Notes under the pieces: generated by a model
Databases searched by the model: none
What the model was told of the DNA's origin: nothing
Seen by the model: only the letters and a program-made list of their open reading frames with translations
Translations under genes and position numbers: made by a program
In this document: positions 1-8,359 of the stretch, piece after piece
How the letters are laid out: the number at the start of each line of letters is the position of its first letter
Position numbering within the stretch: position 1 is the stretch's first letter
NCBI RefSeq assembly: GCF_040689395.1
Contig: NZ_JBFAZX010000033.1
Span: forward strand, 1-64,000
Origin: Dactylosporangium sp040689395
GTDB lineage: Bacteria > Actinomycetota > Actinomycetes > Mycobacteriales > Micromonosporaceae
DNA: 64,000 bases
Direction: 5' to 3'

Positions 1-64
1 CCTTGTCGACACTGCGGTCGCGCTTGGTCAAGAATTCCTTGGCCTTGTCCAGAAGCTTGCTCAC
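1..64 (-). CDS. MT0933/Rv0909-type antitoxin, N-terminal part only
   Basis: Only the first 21 codons are inside the window, read leftward from a GTG at 64; the rest lies beyond the left edge. The peptide begins VSKLLDKAKEFLTKRDRSV, the Lys/Asp-rich amphipathic start typical of the MT0933-like antitoxin family (short helical proteins that pair with a toxin in mycobacteria). A GGAGAGG ribosome binding site sits about nine bases upstream of the GTG, which supports both the gene and the start. The partner toxin, if any, would be to the left. The assignment rests on a very short stretch, so the family name is tentative although a coding start is likely. Confidence 0.5.
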   Translation of the reverse strand, partial: MSKLLDKAKEFLTKRDRSVDK

Positions 65-815
65 GGCGGGAGTCCTCTCCTCATCAACAGTCGAAATCTC
101 TTCCCACGGACAGCGCCACGAGCGCCGGGCGCGGCCAGCTGCAGTGTGAACTCCGTCCACTCAGGGCGACTGCTCGTTGCGTTCTACCCCGGGATGCCTC
201 GGCCATGCCTCGACGGCGACGGCCAGGCTCAACCAGCTCTGGCAGCGCGAAAGTCAGGTCACGGCGCCAAGCCCGGCCGGCAAACTCCTCGCGCCGCCAT
301 GACGTGCCCACAACCGGTGCCGTAACCGCAGTCGATGGGGCCGTCCGCCAGCCACAGTACGGCCACACGGGGATGGGCTACCTGACGACCCGGACATGTT
401 CACTCAGGCCGAGACGCACGCTCGGCCCGGCGGTCGACGGCTGCCGCCACTATGCCTGACCCCCGCACGCGGCGCTGGCAGCCTGGATGCGCCGCACGGT
501 GCGCAGGGCCTTCTTCGCCGCGACGCGGACCTCGCCGTCGAAGACCGTCGCGCCGCGGTCCTCGGCCTGCAGACGCTCCAGGGTCGGCACGACCCGCTCG
601 TCGCCAATCGAGCGAGGGCGACCGCGGCCCAGGAGCGACAGCTCGGATCCCCGTCCGCAGCCGCCTCGACCAGCCACGGGATGATGTCCGGGGCGAAGAG
701 GGCCAGTCTGGGTCACGCCGGAACCGACCACTCCCCGCCTGCGCCCGTTTGGCGGACGCCGCGCGCAATGGGCTCAGGCAGCACCATCGGACAAGCCCAA
801 AACAGGAGGGACCGA
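65..815. other. Gene-poor stretch, no convincing gene
   Basis: No reading frame here has a ribosome binding site together with protein-like composition. One minus-strand frame between about 450 and 640 contains a peptide of plausible composition (around VRVAAKKALRTVRR), which could be the eroded end of an old gene, but I cannot assign it to a family. I read the stretch as intergenic or decayed sequence. Confidence 0.4.
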
Positions 816-986
816 ATGGCCATCACGGGAACGCTGATCGGGGACAGTCTGCGCCCGGGAGCGGAGTTCGCACCTCCCAGCGCGCGGATCAGCAGGATCT
901 ACCGACTCGACCTGAACGACACCGCCGCAACGACCCAGCCGCAGGTCTGGACCGTGATCGACTTCGAAGCGGACGACGCGGATTAG
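816..986 (+). CDS. Small hypothetical protein, 56 aa
   Basis: A short frame starts at an ATG preceded by AGGAGG six bases upstream, one of the better ribosome binding sites in this gene-poor region, and ends at a TAG. The product begins MAITGTLIGDSLRPG and ends in an acidic tail (DFEADDAD). It has no signal peptide or membrane segment; predicted content is beta-rich with a conserved-looking WTVIDFE stretch. I do not recognise the family. It may be a real small protein or the front half of a longer gene cut by a premature stop. The strong ribosome binding site is the main support. Confidence 0.45.
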   Translation: MAITGTLIGDSLRPGAEFAPPSARISRIYRLDLNDTAATTQPQVWTVIDFEADDAD

Positions 987-1392
987 CCCGATTTCACACG
1001 GCTGACGGAACCCGATCCTCCGTCGACCACGCGGCGCGCACGCCTACGCCATCCCTCGCCGGGCTGGTTACCGTCGAGGCCGCGGTGCTTCGAAGCGTGT
1101 GGGCGGCAAACCGGATCGTGGTGGGCCTCCTGACAGCAACGAGAACTGGTTCTGGCGCAGATTCCGGATGCTGTTGGTGATCTTGGAGGTCAGTCGGCGG
1201 TCATAGCGTGGAAGCGGCATCGCCGCCAACTCCGGACGCCCACACCGTCATCGGCCGGTGGTTCTACGTTGCGGTCCACCTCGCCGCAGCCGCCGCAGCG
1301 CTCCTCGGGTATCGGGCCGGTCGTCACGCAGCGGCGCAAGCGGTGCCACGGCCGATCCTCGCCGGTGCCCTACAGCACTGCCGCGCTCCCAT
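987..1392. other. Intergenic region, no gene seen
   Basis: This holds no frame with a credible start and protein-like composition on either strand. A short plus-strand frame near 1208-1417 encodes an Ala-rich hydrophobic stretch but has no ribosome binding site and runs into the convergent SnoaL-like gene. Confidence 0.35.
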
Positions 1393-1962
1393 TCATGCCT
1401 CGACCCCAGCGGCATAATCTTCTGAGTTCCAGTCCACTCCGCGATCAAGAAAGGTCCACAATGGGTCCTTTTGATCCCTCTCCGATCGAGCGCCAGCCTG
1501 TGGCCGACTGTCCTGAACCTCGCCGACACACAGCTCATCAAACACAACCATGCGGGATGCGATACGCCACCGACCATGAGCATCCGGCGTGAATTTATCC
1601 AGGTACCTACATTTCACGGTCGTCGATTGCTGCGCGCCAGAGTCTTCTTGTATACGGCGCCTTAGATAGCACACGCAGTAGGACTCAACCAAGGCGACAT
1701 CCGGATCTGGCAAGTCAACGATGACGTTGGTGATGACATGGACCGAAGAGTCCAACGTTGCGTGGCGAATTTTCATGTCCTCAATCAGCCCGTCGACCCC
1801 GCCTTGGTACGCACCATGGTGATCGAAGGCATTGTCGTGGTAGCACGCACGCACCGAGTCCCAGTCACACCGATCGACCGCCCTCGCATACCGGTACAGG
1901 CAATCAGTAACGGCCATGGTCACATCGACCCGTGATCGGTCGACCTGGTCTTCCTGCGGCAT
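1393..1962 (-). CDS. SnoaL-like (NTF2-fold) protein, 189 aa
   Basis: This is an NTF2-fold protein of the SnoaL_4 type. The N-terminal helix region (VTDCLYRYARAVDRCDWDSV) and the following acidic/His segment (CYHDNAFDHHGAY) match the pocket-lining part of small hydrolase, dehydratase or ring-hydroxylase beta-like members; the C-terminal half carries the strands ending in WRIASRMVVFDEL. It is about 20-40 residues longer than the usual 140-170, with a C-terminal tail. The ATG at 1962 follows GAGGAAG at a normal distance. It stands alone on the minus strand, 130 bp beyond the 3' end of the D-2-hydroxyacid dehydrogenase. The substrate cannot be read from sequence; related proteins often act beside catabolic or polyketide genes. 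Confidence 0.82.
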   Translation of the reverse strand: MPQEDQVDRSRVDVTMAVTDCLYRYARAVDRCDWDSVRACYHDNAFDHHGAYQGGVDGLIEDMKIRHATLDSSVHVITNVIVDLPDPDVALVESYCVCYLRRRIQEDSGAQQSTTVKCRYLDKFTPDAHGRWRIASRMVVFDELCVGEVQDSRPQAGARSERDQKDPLWTFLDRGVDWNSEDYAAGVEA

Positions 1963-2094
1963 TGGTCACCCACTTCCTCAAATCTGTCGATGCTGTACTG
2001 CATCAGGCAGCTGTGTTCGGCGCTCGGACGTTCGTGTCAATGTGCACGCGGCCTGACCCCTCATTGCTCTCGCCTGACCCTGTGCTGCGCCCGC

Positions 2095-3057
2095 TTACGA
2101 CTCGGCCGGGATTACCCGAACCGGGGTGCCCTGCAGCCATGACACGACGTCTTCCACCACGTGCGAGAAGAACCGCTCGTACATCGGCACCGAGACATAG
2201 CCGATATGTGGCGTCAGAACAGTGTTCGGCGCGTCGCGCAGCGGGTGGTCTGCTGGCAACGGCTCGACGGAGAACACGTCCAGCGCCGCGCCGGCGATGA
2301 CGGCGTCCGACAGGGCCTCGGCCAGGGCATACTCGTCCACGATCGGCCCGCGCGAGGTGTTGACCAGGTAGCCGTGCGGGCCGAGCAGTTCCAGCTCCGG
2401 TCGACCGATCAGGTTCCTCGTACGTTCACTCAGCGGGAGGTGGACGGTAGCTACATCGGCGCGCTCGAACAACTCGCGCTTGCCGACGAGTTTCGCGCCT
2501 ACCGACTCCGCCCGCTCGTTGGTGAGATTCTGGCTCCAGGCGACGACGTTCATGTCGAAGGCCAGTGCGTAGCGGGCGATCCTCGAGCCGATATTTCCCA
2601 GCCCGATGATGCCGAGGGTCGATCCTGCCAGTTCAGGACCGATCGTGGTCTGCCACCGCCCTGCCCGCAGCGCGGCATCCTCCGCCGGCACTCTGCGGGT
2701 GACTGCCATGATGAGGGCCCAGGTCAGCTCGGCCGTGGTGTGCGGCATGCCGCCAGTTCCGCAGACCACGATCCCGCGGGCATGTGCGGCCGCGACGTCG
2801 ATCGCCGCGTTGAACGGACCGGTGGTGACCAGGAGTGCCAGATTGGGCAGGCTGTCGAGGATCGCCGACGGGAACGCCGTCCGCTCGCGCATCGCCACGA
2901 CCACTTCGAACGGCTCCAGCCGGCGCACCAGGTCAGCCGGGTCGGCGATATGGTCGTGGAAGAATGTGACGTCGGCCCGGCCGTCGAGGGGCGTCCAATC
3001 GGCACTCGACCGGGCGACGCGCTGATAATCGTCAAGGACGGCGATCCGAACCGGCAT
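2095..3057 (-). CDS. D-2-hydroxyacid dehydrogenase family protein, 320 aa
   Basis: This is an NAD(P)-dependent cytosolic oxidoreductase of the D-isomer-specific 2-hydroxyacid dehydrogenase family, which interconverts 2-oxo acids and D-2-hydroxy acids. The discontinuous substrate-binding domain is at residues 1-100 and 285-320; the Rossmann domain lies between, with the dinucleotide motif GLGNIG near residue 150. The catalytic Arg is in NTSRGPIVDE, the Glu in DVFSVEPLP, and the acid/base His in LTPHIGY, so all three catalytic residues are present. Length is typical. The ATG at 3057 has a GAGGGAG site eight bases upstream. It lies downstream of the binding-protein gene on the same strand, but a strong hairpin separates them, so it probably has its own promoter. 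Exact substrate unknown; related actinobacterial proteins are often called phosphoglycerate-dehydrogenase-like. Confidence 0.93.
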   Translation of the reverse strand: MPVRIAVLDDYQRVARSSADWTPLDGRADVTFFHDHIADPADLVRRLEPFEVVVAMRERTAFPSAILDSLPNLALLVTTGPFNAAIDVAAAHARGIVVCGTGGMPHTTAELTWALIMAVTRRVPAEDAALRAGRWQTTIGPELAGSTLGIIGLGNIGSRIARYALAFDMNVVAWSQNLTNERAESVGAKLVGKRELFERADVATVHLPLSERTRNLIGRPELELLGPHGYLVNTSRGPIVDEYALAEALSDAVIAGAALDVFSVEPLPADHPLRDAPNTVLTPHIGYVSVPMYERFFSHVVEDVVSWLQGTPVRVIPAES

Positions 3058-3200
3058 GGCGCGGGCTCCCTCGATAAGCTGGTTACGGGGTCAGGGACAT
3101 CCTGCGACGAAGGTCGGCGCGAAGTTCCGCCTTGGCGGCCTTGCCGCCCGAGCCGCGATGCAGTCCGGCCATAGGCGATCATCATCTGGGACGGATGATG

Positions 3201-3233
3201 ATCCGTGGGGCGGAGGATGTCCGCCCCACGGAT
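3201..3233 (-). terminator. Strong hairpin terminator after the binding-protein gene
   Basis: A perfect 14-bp inverted repeat (arms ATCCGTGGGGCGGA at 3201-3214 and its complement at 3220-3233) with a five-base loop lies 11 bp past the stop of the solute-binding gene and before the start of the dehydrogenase gene. There is no U-tract, as usual for actinomycete terminators. Confidence 0.8.
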
Positions 3234-3244
3234 GACTCATCGGT

Positions 3245-4456
3245 CTAGCAGGGCGGCTGGTAGGTCGCCCACGGCCCCTTCGGCCTGTTGTCCGCGCCGA
3301 ACTCGATCAGCGACAGGCCGCAGAGGCCATCCGCACCGAGGTGCTTGGTGGCGGAGTAGGACAGAGTGAAGCTTGCCTGGCCGAACGAGGCCGGATATCT
3401 CGAGATGCTTTGGATCGCTTCGTTCAGCTTCTTCGAGTCGTCCGCGCCGCCGGCCTTCTCGATCGCGAGCTTGACGATGTGCACGGTGTCCCAGGCTTGG
3501 GCGTCATAGGCCGTGACCTCGTAGTCCGCGCCGTTCTTGTTCTTCAGGAGCTTGGTCAGTTCCTGGGTACGAGGGTTCTGGTTATTGATGGAACCCATGA
3601 ACACCAAACCGTTGAGGGCACCCGCGTTGGCCAGCTTCCAGGACTCCGGCTGGTTCCCGATCGACGCAAGCGAGAACCGCGGCTTCGCGGCCAACTGGCT
3701 GGCGAGCGTGTTCTGCGCGAGCACCTCGAACGGGCCACCGAGGCTGGTCACCATCACCGCGTCGACGTTCGCGTCCTTGAGTCGGGCCACCTGCGCGGAC
3801 AGGTCGGCCGCCGCAGTGGCGCCCTTCTCTGTCGCCGTGACCTGCACACAGGGCATCGCGCCGAACAGCGACTTGTTCACCGCCGCGATGGTCGACGAGT
3901 CATCGGTCAGCACGCCGATCTTCTTGATGTTGGCCTTCTGGAACGCTCCGCAGTACACCTCGGCCCAGTCGCCGGTCGAGTTGGCGAGCATGTAGATGAA
4001 CTCGTTGTTCGGCGCGTCGACCAGCGACTGGGTAACGCTGGTGGGGGCGATGGCCGGGATGCCGAGCTGGGTGAGGGTCGGCTTGGCCTGCGCCGATGCC
4101 GCGCCACCAGTCTGCATCAGCACCAGCTTGGCGCCCTGGCTGACCAGCTTCTGCACCACGGCCGGCGACTTGGTCGGGTCGCTCTCGTCGTTGCCCACCA
4201 CAAGCTGGAGCGGACGGCCCAGCACGCCGCCCTTGTCGTTGATGTCCTGAACGGCCAGCCGGATCGTCTTGCCGGAGATGTTGCTGTATGAAGCGCCCGG
4301 ACCGGTGCTGTCCTGGTCCAGGCCGATGATGATCGGATCGCCGGTCGCCGTGCCGGTGCTCGGTGTGTCGGAGCCACTCTTACTACAGCCCGCGAACGCC
4401 ACCAACGCGGCGATCAGCGCCCCGGCAAGCGCCGCCGATCTCCTGGATATGGCCAC
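3245..4456 (-). CDS. ABC transporter substrate-binding lipoprotein (branched-chain amino acid / Peripla_BP_6 type)
   Basis: This is an extracellular, lipid-anchored binding protein of the LivJ/Leu-Ile-Val type (type I periplasmic fold), about 403 aa. With the GTG start at 4456, preceded five bases upstream by AGGGG, the N-terminus is VAISRRSAALAGALIAAL followed by a lipobox ending VAFAGC, so Cys is acylated. The mature part starts with a Ser/Thr linker and has the family hallmarks IIIGLDQDSTGPGA near the start and the two lobes of a solute-binding fold. Further upstream TTG starts would spoil the signal peptide. No permease or ATPase genes are adjacent, so it is an orphan binding protein that must share a transporter encoded elsewhere or act as a sensor. 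The ligand may be an amino acid, amide, urea or aromatic acid and cannot be chosen from sequence. Confidence 0.92.
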   Translation of the reverse strand: MAISRRSAALAGALIAALVAFAGCSKSGSDTPSTGTATGDPIIIGLDQDSTGPGASYSNISGKTIRLAVQDINDKGGVLGRPLQLVVGNDESDPTKSPAVVQKLVSQGAKLVLMQTGGAASAQAKPTLTQLGIPAIAPTSVTQSLVDAPNNEFIYMLANSTGDWAEVYCGAFQKANIKKIGVLTDDSSTIAAVNKSLFGAMPCVQVTATEKGATAAADLSAQVARLKDANVDAVMVTSLGGPFEVLAQNTLASQLAAKPRFSLASIGNQPESWKLANAGALNGLVFMGSINNQNPRTQELTKLLKNKNGADYEVTAYDAQAWDTVHIVKLAIEKAGGADDSKKLNEAIQSISRYPASFGQASFTLSYSATKHLGADGLCGLSLIEFGADNRPKGPWATYQPPC

Positions 4457-4581
4457 GTATACCCCTGCCTTACTGGGACAAACCGAAAATGGGCTCAACT
4501 GTTACGTCGCTACCACCACGTCGTTCCTGCATGCGGGGTCTGACGAGGGGTTCCCGGGAACCTAGCAAGCGCTTGGTCGAC

Positions 4582-4986
4582 TCAATATCTCTTCGGGCGC
4601 CGTCCCGTGTCAAGGGTCCACAATGGCGAGCGGGTTACAGAACGATCAAGCCGGTCATCGTTGCACCCTGCGGGTGCCGAGTAGTCCCGTCGGCGGGTTG
4701 AACTGCTGGTTCGTGGGAGTGAGCCTTGGCGGGGTTCGATCGCCGTTGGTCGACTGTGGCGTTGACCCGCGCCCACCTGATCTTCCGGCAGCTCCTCGCG
4801 TAGCTGGCCTCCCCGGCCCGCAGCCGCCCGCGCATCGCCGATGCGGCAGGTGACCACCAGCGGTCGCCCCGCCGAGGCGCGGACTTTATGCGCAGGGCTG
4901 CCGTGGCGCGGTGCTGGCGGCGGGACACTCCCCCACTGGGCGGTCACCTCCGCCGTCAGCTTTTGGGGCAGTCCTCGGCCTAACAA
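4582..4986 (-). pseudogene. Possible transposase (IS4-type) 3' remnant
   Basis: Two overlapping minus-strand frames in this stretch together resemble the C-terminal tail of actinobacterial IS4-family transposases, which end in a basic region followed by a TRH..ATI-like motif; here one frame reads DGTTRHPQGATMTGLIVL before a stop. No frame is open over the whole length and the catalytic core is absent. I see no terminal inverted repeats. This is a tentative reading of decayed mobile DNA. Confidence 0.3.
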
Positions 4987-5278
4987 CGTCAGCGACTGCC
5001 AACGGCCATGGTGATGTTGCCATGGCCAGGGACACCCTGAAGGGCTTTCTACGCTGGGCTTCGACCCGACCCGTTTCCAGACCGAGCCGCCAGCCTGCTA
5101 CCGGGCCTCCTGGCAGCTACCCGGACCGGACTCACACCGGCAGGCGACGACGAGCTTACGACTCAAGGTCCACTACACGAGTTCACCTCCGAGTCTGCTT
5201 GGCGCACGAAGGGCCGAGGCTAGCCTCGAGGGACGATGAGGGGATTTGTGACCTAGAAAAAGGCAGAAAAGGTACGAA
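4987..5278. other. Intergenic region upstream of the SDR gene
   Basis: No gene is seen. A perfect 14-bp palindrome CGAGGCTAGCCTCG near 5216-5229 lies about 50 bp before the SDR start and could be an operator. The sequence just before the gene is unusually A-rich for this genome (5261-5280), consistent with a promoter or leader region. Confidence 0.35.
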
Positions 5279-6007
5279 ATGGATGTCAGTTCACTTACCG
5301 GGCAGGTAGCCGTCGTCACTGGCACCACCAGCGGAGTGGGGCGAGCGACGGCGAGGCGGCTCGCTGCGGCGGGTGCTGCCGTTATTGGGGTCGCGCGCCG
5401 GGATGAACGTGAGGTCGGCACGATCACCCCTGAGCCCGTCAGCGGCAGCTATCGGCACGTTGTCGGCGACGCGGGCAGGGCAGAGACCGCGACCGCCGTC
5501 GTCGACCTCGCGATAGCCGAGTTCGGGCGGGTGGACATTCTGGTCAACAACGCCGGCATGGGGCACTACGCAGACCTCGTCGAGTCGGATGTCGACCTCT
5601 TCGACCAGATGATGGCCACAAACGTGCGAAGCACGTTTGTTTTCACGCGAGCCGTCGTGGATACGATGATCGCGCAGCGGAGCGGTCTCATCCTTACGAT
5701 TTCTTCCCAGGCCGGCCTGGACGGATACGGCGGAGAAGCCATCTATTGCGCTACAAAGCACGCGCAGGTCGGGTTCTCGCGAGCTCTCCGCAAGGAACTG
5801 CAACCATTTGGGATCAAGGTTGGTGTCATCTGCCCCGCCGGCATTGAGACCGATTTCGCCGTTGGGCAAGGACGCACACCAGAGGGTATCGCCACCGCCG
5901 GATATCTCTCCCCTGACGACGTGGCGGACGTCGTCCTGTTCGCCACATCGCAAAGCCGCATTGCGACGATGGTCGATATTGGCCTTATCTCGGTCAACGA
6001 GTCCTGA
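5279..6007 (+). CDS. SDR family NAD(P)-dependent oxidoreductase, 242 aa
   Basis: This is a classical short-chain dehydrogenase/reductase, a soluble NAD(P)-dependent oxidoreductase. The cofactor-binding TGTTSGVG motif (TGxxxGxG) is at residues 14-21, followed by an ARR segment after beta-2 that favours NADP. The NNAG motif is near residue 90, and the catalytic Ser (ISSQAG) and YCATK (YxxxK with Tyr and Lys) are intact; a PAGIETDF segment follows. Length matches the family. The ATG at 5279 follows AAAAGG. The gene stands alone between remnant sequences, so its substrate is open. A palindrome upstream could bind a regulator. Confidence 0.92.
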   Translation: MDVSSLTGQVAVVTGTTSGVGRATARRLAAAGAAVIGVARRDEREVGTITPEPVSGSYRHVVGDAGRAETATAVVDLAIAEFGRVDILVNNAGMGHYADLVESDVDLFDQMMATNVRSTFVFTRAVVDTMIAQRSGLILTISSQAGLDGYGGEAIYCATKHAQVGFSRALRKELQPFGIKVGVICPAGIETDFAVGQGRTPEGIATAGYLSPDDVADVVLFATSQSRIATMVDIGLISVNES

Positions 6008-6103
6008 CAGAGACGATGTCCCTCCGAGATCTGACCCAAGCCCTGACTGACTTCGGGTCGCCGGGTCGCCGGGCCGGCGTGGCCGTTCAGCCGCTGACGA
6101 CGC

Positions 6104-6350
6104 TCATCGGGTGACGGCACGGAAATGGGCCGTCATCCGTGCGGCGTCCGGCGTGTGCCCGGTCAGCAGGCGGAACCCGGCAGCGGCCTGGTGAACGAGC
6201 ATGCCGCTGCCATTCGCCGTTCGGCAGCCCAGCGTTCGAGACGGCCCAGCAGGGCCGTCTCGAACGGCCGGTAGATCACGTCGACCACCCACAGCCGCCG
6301 CGTCAGCAGGTCGAACGGCAGCGGCGTCCCGGGGTGTCCCTGCATACCGA
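6104..6350 (-). pseudogene. Shikimate dehydrogenase (AroE-like) C-terminal remnant, frameshifted
   Basis: Two minus-strand frames carry successive parts of the C-terminus of an AroE-type shikimate/quinate dehydrogenase: first GHPGTPLPFDLLTRRLWVVD with VIYRPFETALL, then in another frame GCRTANGSGMLVHQAAAGF and a normal-looking C-terminus ending AHFRAVTR. The break falls at about 6233-6250, inside a perfect 15-bp inverted repeat. The catalytic N-terminal domain is missing altogether, so this is a dead fragment. It lies convergent to the SDR gene and follows the GlsB-type gene on the same strand. Confidence 0.75.
6233..6266. repeat. Perfect 15-bp inverted repeat at the AroE frame break
   Basis: Arms CGTTCGAGACGGCCC (6233-6247) and its exact complement (6252-6266) are separated by four bases. 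The right arm encodes the conserved FETALL part of the AroE remnant, and the left arm takes the place of the sequence that should follow it in frame. This is consistent with a template-switch (quasi-palindrome) mutation, though it could also act as a terminator-like hairpin. Confidence 0.7.
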
Positions 6351-6453
6351 TGGGGTGGCGTTGACGAGGCCGTCGACCGGGGCACCCGTCATCACACCAC
6401 CGCCGAAGCGGGGCGCCTGGGGAGTGTCGAACCGGCCGAACGGTGATGCCGGG

Positions 6454-6726
6454 TCAGTGCGCGCGGCGCCGGCCGTAGAAGCCGGCAACCGCCCACACGC
6501 CGAGCGCGGCGAGCACCACCTGGGTGAGCAGTTCCAGCCAGTCGATGCCGGGCGTGTTCGCGTAGCCCAGGGCGCCCGCGATCGCGGTGCCGATGAACGC
6601 CGCGATGATGCCGATGACGATGGTGAGCCAGATCGGTATGTGCTGCCTGCCGGGTACGACCAGGCGCCCCAGCACGCCGATGATCAGGCCGACGACCAGC
6701 GCGGAGATGATGCCACCGATGGCCAT
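6454..6726 (-). CDS. GlsB/YeaQ/YmgE family stress-response membrane protein, 90 aa
   Basis: This is a small integral membrane protein of the transglycosylase-associated/GlsB family, with three hydrophobic segments at about residues 4-24 (GGIISALVVGLIIGVLG), 32-52 and 65-83 and the conserved Gly-rich pattern of the family. The basic C-terminus GRRRAH is likely cytosolic. Family members are induced by general stress; the molecular role is unknown. The ATG at 6726 has GGAGG six bases upstream. It is a single-gene unit; the region downstream is the AroE remnant. Confidence 0.92.
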   Translation of the reverse strand: MAIGGIISALVVGLIIGVLGRLVVPGRQHIPIWLTIVIGIIAAFIGTAIAGALGYANTPGIDWLELLTQVVLAALGVWAVAGFYGRRRAH

Positions 6727-7082
6727 GTCACGCCTCCAGATCTCCGGGAATGCCGTTGTCCGTCTGGATTCCCGAACCGGATCGACGGCAAACCACTACC
6801 CCACGCCGTGGCACAGGTCACCCGGTGGCGACCGGTCGCCAAACAAGGGTTATGGGTCGCGAACCGGCAGGCGGCTCAGTGGCGGGCAGCAGCCCGATCC
6901 GGCCGTGATAGACGGCCGAGCTGGTCAGTGTCCGAGCCAACGAGCAGCCCGGCGGGGCAGGTGACCAAGACGCCGACGATCACCATGCCCGGTCGAGGAC
7001 GTAGCCGAGACTTGCGGGCTCGCGGCCGGTGACCGCGCCGCCGGATGACGATCCGACGATGGGCTCGACTGCCGTTCAATGC
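6727..7082. other. Intergenic region upstream of the GlsB-type gene
   Basis: I see no supported gene. The part next to 6727 should carry the promoter of the GlsB-type gene. The rest leads into the integrase remnant and has no frame with a ribosome binding site. Confidence 0.35.
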
Positions 7083-7418
7083 TCACGTCACACCACCTCG
7101 CACCGGCCGCCACGGCCAGCCACTGCGGCCGGACAGCGTCAGCAGCCGCTTCAACCAACTCGCCACCACCGCCGAAGCCCGCCCGATCGGCACGCACCAG
7201 ATCCGGCACCTCCTCGCCTCCCACCTCCTGGACCTCCGATACGGCATCCCGAAGTCGCCGAACGCCTCGGCCACGACCCCGCAACACTGCTGCACTACTA
7301 CTCCCGCGTCAACGCCGCCCGCCGCCGCCAAGCCGCCCACGACCTCGCCGACCTCATCACACGAACAGCAGCCGTCACACACCTCGACACCGCAGACCGA
7401 CCGCCGAAACCAGCCTGA
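7083..7418 (+). pseudogene. Tyrosine recombinase/integrase C-terminal remnant, frameshifted
   Basis: One frame gives GQPLRPDSVSSRFNQLA and then GTHQIRHLLASHLLDLRYGI, the HxxR block of phage-type integrases; after a frame change near 7245 the sequence continues as EVAERLGHDPATLLHYYSRV followed by a helical tail, the block with the second His and the catalytic Tyr. The N-terminal half and first catalytic Arg are missing. The order of the pieces matches the normal integrase C-terminus, so this is the decayed end of an integrated element's recombinase. No adjacent tRNA or clear att repeat was found. Confidence 0.75.
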
Positions 7419-7512
7419 GGATCGACCGGCAGGACCCTCGTCTATGCCTGCAGGTCCATCGTGGACGGAGCATCATGAATGGGAGTGGTGGGCGTCGACG
7501 TGGGGTGCCGCG

Positions 7513-8262
7513 TCAGAAAAGTGAGCGCTGATACCGGCCTGGGCTTTGTCCGACAAGGGCGGTGAAGGCGTCGATGAATGCGCTGGGGTTCGCCCAGCCG
7601 CACGCGGCGGCGACGCCGGTAACGGGAGTACCCTCCGTGAGCATGATCAAGGCCCGATGGATGCGCAGCTGCGTGCGCCACTGCCGGAAGCCCATCCCGG
7701 TCTCCCGATAAAACAGCCGGCTCAGGGTGCGTTCACTCGCGCCCACTTCGCGACCGAGTTGATCGAGGGTAACCGGATTGGACAGATCGCGTTCGACGAG
7801 CGCCGCAATCGCCACCAGGCGGTCGTCACGAGGTTCGGGCAGGTGCAGGGGTTGCTCGGGGGCCGACACGACGTCATCGATGATGACCCAGCGGAGCCTT
7901 GTCAGCGAGCTGGCGGATCTGGCCTCGTCTCTTGTCAACGCAAGCGTCGCCTCCCGCGCCAGAGGAGTCATGACCAGAACGGCAGGAGAGTCTGGCAGCA
8001 GAGCCGCCATCGCCATAGACAGAAACACGATGTGCATGTCCGTCGAGCCGTGGGCGCGGTGCTGATGCTCGAATCCGGCAGGAATCCACACAACGCGGTT
8101 CGGCGGGGCGATCCACGCACCGGCCTCGGTCACGAGCGAGAGCAGACCGGTCGCCGGGTAGACCAGGTGCCCCAACTGGTGAGTGTGTACCGGTGTGCGC
8201 TGGTCGTGCTCGAGCGGGAATATCGACTCCAGGCCCGGTGAAAGATGGCGGAATTCAGGCAT
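7513..8262 (-). CDS. AraC family regulator, NimR-like, 249 aa
   Basis: This is a one-component DNA-binding regulator. Residues 15-100 form a cupin-like sensor domain (HTHQLGHLVYPATG and IPAGFEHQHRAHG supply His-rich strands). Residues 150-247 hold the two-helix-turn-helix AraC DNA-binding domain, with LGREVGASERTLSRLFYRET and VAAACGWANPSAFIDAF. The size and layout match E. coli NimR (YeaM). It is divergent from a CynX/NimT-family MFS gene 97 bp away, the same arrangement as nimR-nimT, so it most likely controls that exporter. A TATAGT -10-like hexamer (8271-8276 on the minus strand) ends eight bases before the ATG, suggesting a leaderless mRNA. Confidence 0.88.
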   Translation of the reverse strand: MPEFRHLSPGLESIFPLEHDQRTPVHTHQLGHLVYPATGLLSLVTEAGAWIAPPNRVVWIPAGFEHQHRAHGSTDMHIVFLSMAMAALLPDSPAVLVMTPLAREATLALTRDEARSASSLTRLRWVIIDDVVSAPEQPLHLPEPRDDRLVAIAALVERDLSNPVTLDQLGREVGASERTLSRLFYRETGMGFRQWRTQLRIHRALIMLTEGTPVTGVAAACGWANPSAFIDAFTALVGQSPGRYQRSLF

Positions 8263-8359
8263 AGGCAGTCACTATAACGGTTGTCCTCATCGTCGATTCG
8301 GGATGGACTCGTAGCGACACCCAGACCCCGCGTTCGGGCACCAGCTCAAGAGGAGTTCC

